Of a DNA stretch of 64,000 bases, positions 1 to 10,690 are shown piece after piece. The DNA lies in contig JAQFVV010006221.1 of NCBI GenBank assembly GCA_028023455.1, positions 6,119,011-6,183,010 on the forward strand. Reading direction: 5' to 3'. Numbering within the stretch: position 1 is the stretch's first letter; the number at the start of each line of letters is the position of its first letter. The DNA is from Epiperipatus broadwayi. Taxonomy: Eukaryota > Onychophora > Udeonychophora > Euonychophora > Peripatidae. A program made the translations under genes and the position numbers. The notes beneath the pieces are model-generated. The model was not told where the DNA came from and ran no database searches. It saw only the letters and a list, made by a program, of their open reading frames with translations.

Positions 1-174
1 GGGTATATAGAATGGCTATTAAATCTCTTCCACATTTTTAAAATCTTAGTGTAATCCTAGATTGTTCATTATTTTATTTTAAAACTAAGAGTTCATGTTT
101 ATGTTATTTAAGTTGGCAATAATATTGTTATTATCATAATTGTGATAAGACATTAGCTTAGGGGAAATGTATGT

Positions 175-439
175 ATATATCTTATAATAACTTCTTTCAT
201 ATACACTTCAATGCAAACAAATTTTCTTTAAAAACTTCTTAATTTTCCTTATAATTTTGACTGTACAGCAGTCTTCATCAGAGTTTTATCCAACCTCCTT
301 TGATGAAGACTGCTGGGCAGTTGAAACTGTAAGGAAATTTGTTTGCATTGAAGTGTATATGAAAGAAGTTATTATAAGATATATATATATATATATATAT
401 GAATATATGAAGATATGCAAAGAAAGTGAAAAAGAATAA
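175..439. mobile_element. Foldback element with ribozyme-like core, flanked by 13-bp direct repeats
   Basis: Two arms are inverted copies: 178-287 (begins TATCTTATAATAACTTC) and about 300-383 (ends GTTATTATAAGATATA). The same 13 bases, GGGAAATGTATGT, lie on both sides (162-174 and 440-452) and look like a target-site duplication. The right arm, plus strand, holds a hammerhead-like series: TCCT (296-299), TTGATGA (300-306, C3 changed to T), hairpin 307-322, GAAAC (323-327), GTA (329-331), AGGA (332-335), where TCCT pairs with AGGA. The left arm carries CTGATGA on the minus strand with a perfect GACTG/CAGTC hairpin, but its GAAA has become AAAA. An AT run follows the right arm. No protein is encoded. 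Confidence 0.6.
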
Positions 440-1989
440 GGGAAATGTATGTCTTATTTATTTTATTACCTAGGATTTTATTCAACATTGAATAAATCTA
501 AAGAGTCTAAAATAACATATTTTATAATTAGAATGAGTTTATCTTACTCTGAGATACCACAATATAATTCGATGAACCATATTATTAAATTTATTTTGAT
601 AATGAAGAAAGTACATTGGAAAGATGAATCTTAAGTGGCATAGATTTTTAAAGAACATTTTTAATTTTATAAGGATTAAATAATGCTTTTATCTGATCAG
701 AGTGATGAGATACTTAGAATATACTGAAGAGATTGATTAAGTGGTAGTTGTAGTAAATGTTTGTAGAAGTAAGAAATTTAAACGTAACCTCAATGGCATA
801 TGCTTACAATATTAAGAGTCTTTTATTTGTGCTAGAGTGAGTTGAGATTTTTCATCCTCTTGATTTATTAATAATGTTGCTTCATATTTATCTATTTTAT
901 TATAAATGCTTCCCCTGTATATTTTCTTATTGTAGCATGTGACATTTGTTGTATAAACCCACTGAGCTTAGCTATCACATTATAATTTTAGCTTTATACA
1001 ACATGTAGCATTGTTGTTGAACCTTTACATTACTCTTTTTAGGTTACAATATGTATAATAAATCTTAAACAACTAAGTTTCTTTTATCTTTATGTCAGCA
1101 AATTTTATGTGCTTTTAATGTTAATGTAAGCTTAGTTTATTATGTTGACATTTTGAAATGAAAATAATATTTAAGCCAGATGTAATTATTACCTTATTAA
1201 TTATGAAACCATAATTAATTAAACAAGATAGAAACTGCATCTCATTTTTAACAAGCTTTGCATTGATAATAATTTAAAAATGAAATAAATACTAAATCTA
1301 AATAAGCACAATGTTATTATATATGAAATAAAAATTGAAGTTAATTAAGCACCTTTTATTCAAACCTACCATCATTTCATCAGCACAATATAAAGAATAA
1401 AATGTTATTTCCACTTAAATATTGTATTTTCACTCCAAAATTTCAATACAGGTAACAAAGCTCATTGTAAGTGAAGGTGCAAAGAATAGAATACCTTTTC
1501 TATTCTTTATACTTTGCTGACATACAGGGATAGATTTATGTATTTATTCACCACTAGAGTGAGTTTACTCAAATCTAATTTTGTTAATGATAAGACTTAA
1601 TATTTATAATTATGTTACTTTTAACTAATTATCGATGCAAAGATTCTTAAAATAGATAGTTTATATTCTTCATTCAATTAATTAATAATACCATTTTTAA
1701 AATGTAGCTTAATATTATTTCCACTCCAAAATTTCAACACATGCAAATTAAGTTTATTACCATCAAAAGTTGATGCAAAGATAAGTTTTGTTTATTTATT
1801 CACAGTTAAAAAAAGCTTGGACAATTCCATTTCTATTTCATATACATATGACAAAGAAGGGAAGTATTTTTTACCCACAAATAACAATAACACTAAATAT
1901 AGACCAGTCATGTAATTGAACACATCTAAATGTTGTTTACCAGAATTACACTGCAAAAGAACAAAAAAACAATTAGACAAGTGTATGAG
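403..1989. other. AT-rich stretch without recognised genes
   Basis: No ORF with family features. There is a weak repeated phrase (TTTCACTCCAAAATTTCAA near 1428 and a like copy near 1719) and a short hairpin near 1480-1510. Nothing else could be supported. Confidence 0.6.
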
Positions 1990-2095
1990 TTAAAGAACTA
2001 ACAAATGTTACTGATATTATTGGAAGAATTATGAAGCCAAAATGCTGATATGTTGGGCATATTTCTAAACAAGCTAATCATAAATGGATGATTCA
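1990..2095 (+). pseudogene. RTE-type LINE fragment (C-terminal part of the polyprotein)
   Basis: The frame reads approximately RTNKVTDIIGRIMKP followed by YVGHIS, which matches the segment after the reverse transcriptase in RTE-like endonuclease/reverse-transcriptase polyproteins (consensus idea: VTDII.RIK..K..WAGHI.R). A stop interrupts it and nothing continues on either side, so this is a short decayed fragment. Better copies of the same region are at 37305-38100 and, on the minus strand, 10103-10640. Confidence 0.5.
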
Positions 2096-2580
2096 AATAC
2101 TATATTTACATAGAAAGATAAAGGGAGGGAAGAGAAGGTAAGGGAAACACAACATAGCAAACTATCTGGAGTTTATAGTTTTAATTCTGTTGGATGGTAA
2201 TTTTGCAGTATTATTAAAGAATTTATGGCATATTTATTTTTTATATAAAATACAGAAAAAACAAGTCTACCAATAAAATTTTTTTAAAAAAAATTGTATT
2301 AAACTATAAAGTGAAATCAATAAATTATTTGTATCTAAAAATTACATTAGAAAATGAAAATAGAAAAGAAAATCTCAATCTAAATACCATGTTATTGTTT
2401 TGTTTAAATGTCATTTGTCCTCCCAAATAATTAATTTTATATAAACCAATCTTAATCTTTTTATCAAATGTAATAAAAATAGGAAATAAAGTTCACATAT
2501 TTTTCATTAACAAAGACTTTATTGTATTAAGTAGAAATAAATGGTGGTTAAAAATCATTTGAAATAATAAATAGGTGCAT

Positions 2581-3145
2581 AAGATTTCTGTAGTGTAATT
2601 TTCACTACATCACTCTTATGCAAAGTAGAACTGGTTTCTAGCCACTTGTGACATCTTGCAGAGGAATGTAATCATAAGCATATGACGAAAGACATGAAAA
2701 AGAGGTATGATCCCCAAGATGCACATTTTGTGCTGAATCAGTGCTCATCAATTGGCCCAGTCCACAATCTCTTACACATATCTTTATCATCGTTCAGTAT
2801 ATATATATACAGATAACAAATTACCATTATTTATTTTATGTGTCAAACATGCTGCCCTCACAGTTTTGACACAAACCACTTAATGGAAATATATTAATAA
2901 TTTTTATTAGTCCTTCATATCACAAGAGATTAGCCAACATAGAATAATATTTATATAATATAATTTTCACTATATCACTCTCATGCAATATAGGAATTGG
3001 TTTCTATCCTCTACAAGATATTAAAAGCGGATATAATCCAGTCCCTACTTTGTGTGAGAGAAGTGTAGTGAAAATTACACTACAGAAATATTATTCCTTA
3101 TTGGATAATCTATAGTCTAATGAATGACTAATAAAAATTATTAGT
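2581..3145 (-). mobile_element. Family A repeat, 565 bp, with 13-bp target-site duplication
   Basis: TAAATAGGTGCAT occurs at 2568-2580 and again at 3146-3158, bracketing the element. Inside, TTTCTGTAGTGTAATTTTCA near 2586 is inverted near 3071-3091, and a second inverted pair (TAATAATTTTTATTAGTC near 2896; GACTAATAAAAATTATTA near 3127-3144) shows a composite, partly palindromic structure. On the minus strand 2712-2757 holds a hammerhead-like core with C3 changed (TTGATGA), GAAA changed to AAAA, and a palindromic ATGTGCAT as stem III. A second copy is at 27758-28165 and a decayed one at 60125-60425. No protein. Variable-length TSDs argue for retroposition rather than cut-and-paste. Confidence 0.6.
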
Positions 3146-3547
3146 AAATAGGTGCATTATATTAACAGACTGTTATTTGAAGGTAAAATATTTTATTTGT
3201 TTAGAATTTCTTAATTATGTTTCAAAGCATACTTTATTGATTAAAAAACCATGATTACATAGGTAAGATTGGGCTTACACAGTAAGCATAAGTCTGTTCC
3301 TGTGTCTAAACAGTTCTGTTGGACATAAGATTGTTCACAGATATATAGGAGAGAAAAAGCTTTCTCTTGAGTTCTTTATGTTGTGTTTTTGCTACTCTTA
3401 AGGCATCAAAAGTTGCCTGAATTCAGCTTGTCTAATTTTTTTATATATACATTATGTTGATGGACCCCGTCATGTGTGTCCTGCTGGTTTTGGTGTATTG
3501 TATTCTTTTTTTAGCTGTTATTCTGTATCTCTTTTACTGTTTTTCAA

Positions 3548-6500
3548 CTATAGTGCTGATTTTAGTTTAAACAGTGACCAAGTTTCAGCAAAAATATCTG
3601 GTGGTGCTAGCATGTTATCCCTTTCTTTTATTTTTTCTAGCTTGTGGTAGAATGTGTTGAGGTTTTGTTTTGCATTGTGATCAAAATTGAATTTACATCT
3701 GGTGTACCAATATGCATACAAGCTAGATGTCGCTGCTCTTATTGTTGGGATTGCATTTTTTTTTGTATACCTAGAGAATTTTTGCCATTGTTGTGTCTTT
3801 CTGATGGTAGTTATTTATCATTATTTGTCTTACCTTTTCCAATCCCAGACAATTGTTTAAAAAATGTTGTTGTGTTTCTTCTTCTCTTTGGCACAATCTG
3901 CACAGTGGGTCTATTTTCGTAAATAACCTTTTAAAATGGATGAAGTGTGATGTAGGCAAGGCATTCAGATTTACTTTGACTATGAAGTCGAAGAATTTAG
4001 GCTCCAGGTACCAATTTTTATATTTTTTTAGGAGCTGTGCATTGTTTTTTTCAAGGACCATTTTATTGTTGATATCTTGTTGTGTCTGCCCTATTAGGCT
4101 ATGTATGTGCCAGTATGTGTATTTAATTGGGTTAGACAGGGTTATTTTGTCCCTTTGATTTCTTATGCTGTCTAAAAGTGTGGCTATATAGTTGTCTTTG
4201 GGAGGTGGTCGGTCAGTGGGTATTATATCTATTATTTTTTGAATATTTGGAAACTTTGTAAATGTTGTAATCAGCAGGTTTATTATTTTTTGTGTATAAA
4301 AAGTTGAAATTGTATGTAGTCCAAGCCCATTTAGTTTTGTGGGTTGGCTTAATTGCCTCATTGAAATGGCTACCACCTTTTTATTCCAAAGTAGTTTATT
4401 GCACATGGAGTTTACTGTTGATATAAATTTTTTGGTAAACTTTATCACTGGTAGGTAGTATGTGATTTTTGTCATTATCAGTTGGTTGAAGAGAGCAACC
4501 TTTGAGTATAGAGAAAGGTATGATTTAGCAAGTGAGTCTGTGATTCTTTCTGTTTTTGTTAAGATTTTGTCTTGTATTGTTCTTCTCATCTGCCTCATTC
4601 CCAAATGAAATAGGAAACCCAGAAACTTATTAGGTTTTCCTTGGTATATTTGTGTGTTTGTTTTCCCAGTAAAAATTGACCACACAGCTGATTTATTAGT
4701 ATTTATTTTCAGATGAAATTTTGTTGTATAGTCTTTTATTATTTTTTGGAGTGCACGTAGTTGTTTCTTTGAAGCTAGAAAAACCGTAACATCATCCATG
4801 TAGGCTATACAGGGTATGTAAATATTGGTGTTTGCTATTTGTATTCCTTGTAATTTTTCCTTGATTTTTTCAAGTAGAGGGTTTATGTATAGTGTGAAGA
4901 GTAGTGTACTTAGTGGCGATCCCTGGTGGATGGATTGGTTAGGGTAGAAAGTGGGTGATGTTCTTCCATTTAGCTAATGTGTATTTCCCTATTTAGGAGT
5001 AGGTTGGCTATTGTGTATAAGATTGTTCTTGGTATTTTTGTTTTTTTAATTGGTTGATTAGTTTGTTGATGGGGACAGAGTCAAAGGCACTCTCAAAATC
5101 CAATTGTACTACCATGGGCCCATGTTTTTTTCTTTTTATTGTTGAATTTACTATTGTTTTAAATATTAGAGCTGCTTGGCCTGTTGAAGACCCTTTTTTA
5201 GCATATTGATGTTCCGATATTATTAGTAAGATGTAAGGTTCTATCGTTTCTTTTAGTACTTTTTCTAGAATTTTGATTCCCAATGGCTCCATTGAAATGG
5301 GTCTTAAATTTGTAATTTTTGAGATGGATTCTATTTTTTTCATGAAAGGGACCATTGATATCGGGATTAGACCTCATATGTTATATAATTTTTGTGAAAG
5401 TTGATTTGCTAGTTGACATAGTAATTTATTTGTAAATTGACTTAGATGAGTTAGTACAAATTTTGGGATCCCGGGTGGTCCTGGGTGACAAGTGCTTTGT
5501 AATGTTGTGAGTATTCTTGCAAAATCTTCTATTTTATAGGGGATTTCATTTTCAGGTTTTCCAAAGTAATTTTCTGGGATCTTCCATTGGTTGTTTGTTG
5601 TGAGTTTACTTCTGAAGTATTGAAAGATGGGTTCTATCATGTTATAGCCTGTTATCACTTTATTTCCTGTTTTAATTGCCATAGGTACTTTGTTAGTTGA
5701 TGGATATCCTAATGCCCACCTAATGTAACCACAGGTCCAAGTGTGTTGTTCTGTTAAATATATTTTTTTCTTTTTGATGGCAATATATTGTTTTAATTGG
5801 TTACATGTTTGATGTATAGCTGTGTAAGTTTAACAATGATTTCTTAGTTATTTTTGATTGGTTTTGATGTTGTGATCTTTTTATGTATTTCTTCTGCCAG
5901 TGTTATGAGTTTTGTTGGTGGGGTTGTTTTTTGTGTCATTTGATTGTTATTATAAGATATGGTTTGTGTGAAAGCTATATATTTTGTTATTGGGTCAAGG
6001 TCCATTTGATTTAGTTTGTTTATTGCTATATATATTTCTGAGAAAAAAACTTCCTGTGTATTGATTGGCAGTAGAATTCTTATGGTTTTCTGTAGGTAGT
6101 ATTTTTGGTTATAGTTTGTATCAAAATTTATTTTTATTATTTGCACTGCATGATCTGAGAAATGTGTGGGGGATGGACTCATTTCTATTGCTTGATGCAG
6201 CATTGGGGAATAGAACATCAGGTCTATCAGAGTTCCATATCTGCTGTTATAGAAGGATATGGAGTTTGGTGGTAGGAATCCTTCTCCACTCATAAGTGGT
6301 ATTGTTAATTGGTGAATCCACTTATTAACAAACTTTTGGTAGCTCATATTGTTGGGTAAGGATTGTTTGCCAGCATTGAGTTTATTGTTGCACTTATTCT
6401 ATTGATTATAATTGGTCCTGGTGGAATATATACATATATGATATTGATTGAGAGATTTTTGTGGTAAAAAGTTGTGATTATTAGTTTTGAGTCTATGTAG

Positions 6501-6763
6501 ATTATTTTGAAAGTAGTGAAGGGACAACTCCGGCTTATGTATATTCCTGTCCCACTGGCTGGTGCAGATGAGTCTCTTGAGCATGCACAAAAGCCTTGTA
6601 TGCTCATGACTTGTGCTGTGTCAATTTTTGATCTACTATGTATTTTGGTTTCAAGGAGCTCCAAGATGCTTGGTTGTATGATTTGTATCCATTTGTTTAT
6701 ATTCTGTATTTTTGTCCTGGAGTTTATACCCCTTACATTAACTGCAGCTACCTTTATAATCAT
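3548..6763 (-). pseudogene. LINE ORF2: AP endonuclease plus reverse transcriptase, broken
   Basis: This encodes the endonuclease/reverse transcriptase that nicks target DNA and copies LINE RNA into it. In minus-strand order: the endonuclease N-terminus from 6763 (AAVNVRGIN, then LLETKI); the endonuclease C-terminus 6347-5844 (TLIDLMF, FSDHAVQI); the thumb and finger region 5682-5374 (HPGPPGIPKFV); RT 5355-5008 (NLRPISMEPLG; FESAFDSV); then QGSPLSTLLFTLY and the catalytic YMDD at about 4790-4805; a C-terminal CCHC-like box, CRLCQREEETQQHFLNNC, near 3870-3920. The frame resumes after a run of nine A near 3757-3765 and ends at a stop at 3548-3550. There are at least five frame breaks. The stretch that should carry the catalytic GDFN...H segment is missing at about 6347. 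The QGSPLS/YMDD type and two-ORF layout suggest the L1/Tx1 side of non-LTR elements; the clade is unproven. Confidence 0.85.
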
Positions 6764-6806
6764 ACTGGTTTTTGATTTATAGATTTTTTGCTTTGAGATG
6801 TGTTGA

Positions 6807-8335
6807 CTATTTTATTTTTTTAGTTGTTGTTGGTATTGTCTCTGTGTCTGTATTTTTGGTTTTTAAAACTGGTGTTGTTTGTGGGTTGTATGTGTCTGTG
6901 TTTATATGCCTGTGTTTAAAAGGATCACTTTCACTGTCATATTCTGAATCAGTTAGTCATTCATCATCTGTTTCCATTTCTATATTCTTTTCTTTTTCTT
7001 GAATTTTGCTTTCTTCTGGTTGGAGTTCTTTTGCATTAGTTTTGATTTTTTTAATTTCTCTCTTTTTTGTTTCCTTTTGCTGTTTTCTTTTGCTTTCTTT
7101 TGTTATATTCTCAGTTGCTGGAAGACTTTCTGCAATTTTATCTATGATTTCAGTAGCTGTCTTGTTTAGAATTCTGTGTTTATCTTGGCCAGAGATATCT
7201 GTTTTATTTTCTATTGTTTTTGTTGTGTCATCTTTGATTTTTTTTTCCATTAGACTGTGAGTCTTCATTTTCTTTTATTTCCATTTCAATTACTTATTCT
7301 GTGTTTACAGATGTAGAAGTGTTTGCATTTTTATTTTTCTCTGTTGTTGTATTAGTTTTGTTTAAGTTGAGTTTTTGAAGGTGTGAATTTGGCGTTTGTG
7401 TGTTATTATCTGTGTTTACTGTAGTTGTTTCTACTAAATTGGAATTACTTTGGTCTTTTTTTTCTTGATTTTTTCCTTACAAACAGTCACTATGTGTTCT
7501 CTTTTTCCACATGCAAAACATCTTGGTTTGAGCCCTCTTATATACAGATGAAGTGTGGCTTCTTGGTCTGTGATATGTGTTGGGATGTTTTCTGACTCTA
7601 TGTCTTTGTGTAATTTGACTTTGTATTCATAACTGTTTGATAATATTGGGATTGCTGCTTCTTTGATATAGATTTGTTGGAAAAATGTTACTTTTCCAAA
7701 AGGGTTCATCATCCTTTGAAAGTCATCTAGATTGTACCCAAAGTAGGTATTTTTGATAACTCCAATTATATTTTTATATTTATTTTGATCAACTTGTATT
7801 ACTGCAAAATTTCCAATTGTTTTAATTTTTTTTAAAACTGTTCTATTTGTTTGGAGCTTTTGAATTCTAGTGCCACATATCTATTATTGGGATGGTCAGC
7901 TATACAACTGACTGAGTCGATAATTTTATTTTTTTCTAGTGCTTCAAGTAGAAGTGGCTTAGGGAAAGTATATAGTGAGCAGTGATTGTCTGTTACTGCT
8001 AACACAACTGAGTTGTCCGTGAAGAATCTTTTAAATGTTGTAAAGAGTGTCCGAGGTATCGTGTTGTTGAATTGTTCTCCAATTGTTTCTAGCATTTCAT
8101 CTGTCCATACTGTGAGTGGGGGAGGTAATGTTTGATCTTGTTCTGATATGTTTAGATTCGTTAAATCTTCCGCTGTAGTTCTTCTGAATCTGTGGGGTCT
8201 ACCCTGATTTATGTTAGCACTAGGGCTTGCATTAACGTTAGATTTTTTTGCAATTGTAGCATATGTGCTACTTGGGGCCTGTGCTGTGTTGGCTGCTAGA
8301 CTGAAATTTTTATCAGTCTCCATAATGTTACTCAT
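6807..8335 (-). pseudogene. LINE ORF1: RNA-binding, zinc-knuckle protein, broken
   Basis: ORF1 proteins bind the element's own RNA to form the retrotransposition particle. The frame opens at 8335 (MSNIMETDKNF), contains a conserved block near 8000-7850 (VVLAVTDNHC, RYVALEF), shifts frame near 7832, continues as NFAVIQVDQN and FGKVTFFQQ (about 7800-7680), and reaches a CCHC zinc knuckle, CFACGKREHIVTVC (about 7530-7480). A lysine/glutamate-rich tail follows (7268-6957), then an acidic patch, SEYDSESD, and a stop at 6807-6809. It lies 44 bp upstream of ORF2, as expected for a two-ORF LINE. The same domain order recurs in the element at 62135-63701, which confirms the reading. At least two frameshifts and an in-frame stop make it non-functional. 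Confidence 0.8.
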
Positions 8336-8794
8336 TAAAACTTTTTTTTTTAATATTATTTATGGTAACTGGTTTTTAATTGTACTTTTAACAACTCAAA
8401 TAATTGATTTATATTGTCTTCTATTTTAAAACTTTTTCGTTAGTTCAAATAAACATTATTTCGAACCTCTTTGATTTTCCGGCCATGACCCTATCACAGT
8501 ATTAGATAATCATTTGCTTTTCCTATTAATTTGTCTTAAAACTTTACTATTTATCTTCTTAATCAAAAGGTTATGTTGGGCTACTTAGTATGCGATTATT
8601 AATCAGAATTTTGATGTTTTTGATTTATAAAAGGTTAGGGCTAAATTAGCTTACCTGTATGCGGGAGAGTACCTAGGTGGCGCTTTTTGAATTTCTTAAT
8701 TATTTAGTTGAAACTTTTGGTTGTTTTTTTTTTATAGATTTGTCTATTAATATATAGTATTAATATTTGTCAGTGTTAGTATATAGTTCAGCCT

Positions 8795-8925
8795 AACAAT
8801 GAGGATTGAGAATGTCTAGGGAAAGAACAGGTATCACTGATACCATTGAAATAATTAGAAGGCCAAATTGAGATGGATTTGACATATGCTTAGTAGAAAG
8901 GGCAGCAGATGGATACTGATGTTCA
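8795..8925 (+). pseudogene. RTE-type LINE fragment
   Basis: The frame reads ITDTIEIIRRPN then GFDICLVERAADGYW, a decayed version of the post-RT segment VTDIIERIKR...GHIARR.DNRW of RTE elements. It is only about 130 bp and has one stop. It is separate from the minus-strand LINE just to its left and in opposite orientation. Confidence 0.5.
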
Positions 8926-9352
8926 AAACTTAATTCTAAGAGATTTTAATAATAAAAAGAGACCCGAAATGAAATGGATGAACAAGATAAACTTTTTTAG
9001 AGTGATATGGGGAAAGTAGTAACTAAGGGTTAAAAAAAACTGGGTTAAGCTTGGAGAAAATTTCCTATTGTAGTAAATTATTAATATTTTAAAATGATGG
9101 ATTTTAGGAAGTAAAAGTGATATCATAGTTTATTGCACTTTTACTAACCTGTTGATCACAAAGTTATTATTAATGTTTTTTTTTTAATTCAGAATCACTT
9201 ACTCATAAACAGTGATATTATCTATAATTCTATCATTGGAATGTACAATATTTTCCATATTTTAAATAATTTGTTGTAGTATTTCTAGTCCATTTTAATG
9301 TTATAAACAGTATAAAATTGATAATATTTTTTTAAATATTGATATAGATTAT

Positions 9353-9690
9353 CAGATTTTCAATTGGATGGATGGTTAAAGAGTTGGAGTGTGGAGTAGA
9401 TTGAAGTCTGTCCATTAAAGAATGAAGTTTGGCTATCTTAATATATATCTGATCACTTATTGCATATATGTGTAGAGATGATAATCGGGACCAACTGATG
9501 ATTGCTGGTTTAGCATGAAATATGCATATTGGTGATTATTTATCTTTTTGACATATTGTGTACAAGGGTATCAGTGTTGTGAGATAGAATGGAGAGTGGT
9601 GGATTGTTTGAAAGTCTATGCTCATTTACCCTATATATTACATATATTAATACAGATATACAATAAGCCTGTATTTAGTATTACATAGTA
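9353..9690 (+). mobile_element. Family B repeat, copy 1 (5'-truncated)
   Basis: Begins AGATTTTCAATTGGATGG and ends with the tail AATAAGCCTGTATTTAG. The order is a GTTGGAGTGTGGAG block, CTGTCCATTAAAG, a short AT-rich spacer, the hammerhead-like segment 9490-9533 (ACCAA, CTGATGA, hairpin, GAAA, TTGGT), then GGAGAGTGGTGG...GAAAGTC, which in better copies resembles a tRNA-like A/B-box region. A longer copy follows directly. No coding capacity. Confidence 0.65.
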
Positions 9691-10690
9691 GAGATGTCTG
9701 CCCATTCCTTGTATATGTATGGATTATGTCCTGTACATGAGGGGTCGGATCGACTTTAGGTCAACATGGGTGTGACAAGAATCTCGGCCTCAGGTTGGCC
9801 TTTGAGCATTTCATCATCAGATTTTCAATTGGATCGATGGTTGAAGAGTTGGAGTGTGGAGTGGATTGAAGCCTGTCCATTAATGTATGAAGTTTGGCTA
9901 TCTTAATATATATCTCAGCACTTATTGCATATATGTGAATAGATGATAATCTGGACCAACTGATGATTGCTGGTTTAGCATGAAATATGTGTATTGGTGA
10001 TTATTTATTTTTTTGACATATATGTATTCAAGTGTATCAGTGGAGAGTGGTGGGTCATGTGAAAGTGTGTGCTCATATACCCTATATATTATAGATATTG
10101 ATCATCATCATCAACCATTATCAATCCACTGCAGGATGAAGGTCTCTTCAAGTTTAATCCATCTTTTCTGATCTTTAGCTTCTCTTCTCCACATCACCTC
10201 TGCACACTTTCTTATTTCATCCATCTATCTCACATGTGGTCTATTTCTGGGTCTTTTACAATCTCTTGGAATCCAGTTTAAGATTTCAATTGTCCATCTA
10301 TTATCATCTCTTCTAAGCAATATGTCCAGCCCAACTCCACTTCAATCTTTTAATTTTTTCAATGAGGTCAGTAACATCTGTTTGTTCTCTTACCCATACA
10401 TTACGTTTTCAATCTCTTCTTGTTACTCCCAACATGTGCATCTCTCCATACTTCTTTGAGTGGTATGGAGTCTCTGTATTGTTCTTCTATTAATTGTCCA
10501 AGTCTCAGTATCAAGTTATTTTTACCAAAAGCACTCCAAACAAGTTTAATTCTGATGATTAATTTCACCCATTATGTTTCCATCTGTATTAATAATCTGC
10601 CCAAGGTATTTGTAACTGTTAACATCAATCTTTATTTTCATATTTTGACAAATCGATACAAGTATATAATAAGCCTGTATTTCAGTTATG
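9691..10690 (+). mobile_element. Family B repeat, copy 2, split by an RTE fragment
   Basis: This copy has the 5' block missing from copy 1 (CATGAGGGGTCGGATC near 9738; TCAACATGGG; CATCATCAGATTTTCAA near 9809), which is shared with the minus-strand copy at 46858-47275. The hammerhead-like segment is 9955-9998 with complete core and a 5-bp stem I. After ATTATAGATATTGAT (about 10102) the repeat stops, RTE sequence intervenes, and the family B tail resumes as ATATAATAAGCCTGTATTTC near 10660. Copies 1 and 2 stand head to tail. Confidence 0.65.
10103..10640 (-). pseudogene. RTE-type LINE 3' end inserted in a family B repeat
   Basis: Read on the minus strand, the frames match the C-terminal part of RTE endonuclease/RT polyproteins: a block near YKYLGQIINTDGN, then equivalents of SIPLKEVWRDAHV, and near the end the pieces RWMK...RWCGEEKLKIRKDGLNLKR. 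The element ends in a GATGATGATG run (plus-strand CATCATCATC at 10103), the usual microsatellite-like tail of RTE elements. Many frameshifts and stops are present. The tail of family B copy 2 lies beyond it, so the RTE fragment landed inside that repeat. Confidence 0.65.

Larger units (their letters stand above)
3450..8680 (-). mobile_element. Near full-length two-ORF LINE (non-LTR retrotransposon)
   Basis: This is the extent of the element carrying the ORF1 and ORF2 entries. The 5' side is about 8335-8680; it ends near a slightly GC-richer stretch (GCGGGAGAGTACCTAGGTGG near 8660) that may be the start of the 5' UTR. The 3' side runs past the ORF2 stop (3548) into about 100 bases of UTR ending in a TATATAAAAAA-like tail on the minus strand (about 3437-3450). 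No clear TSD was found, so both ends are approximate. Antisense frames along 3644-8429 are shadows and are omitted. Confidence 0.7.

Noticed and set aside
3644-8429. Plus-strand frames such as 3644-3922, 6507-6782 and 7006-7260
   Set aside because: They are antisense shadows of the minus-strand LINE ORFs, whose motifs and order are clear.
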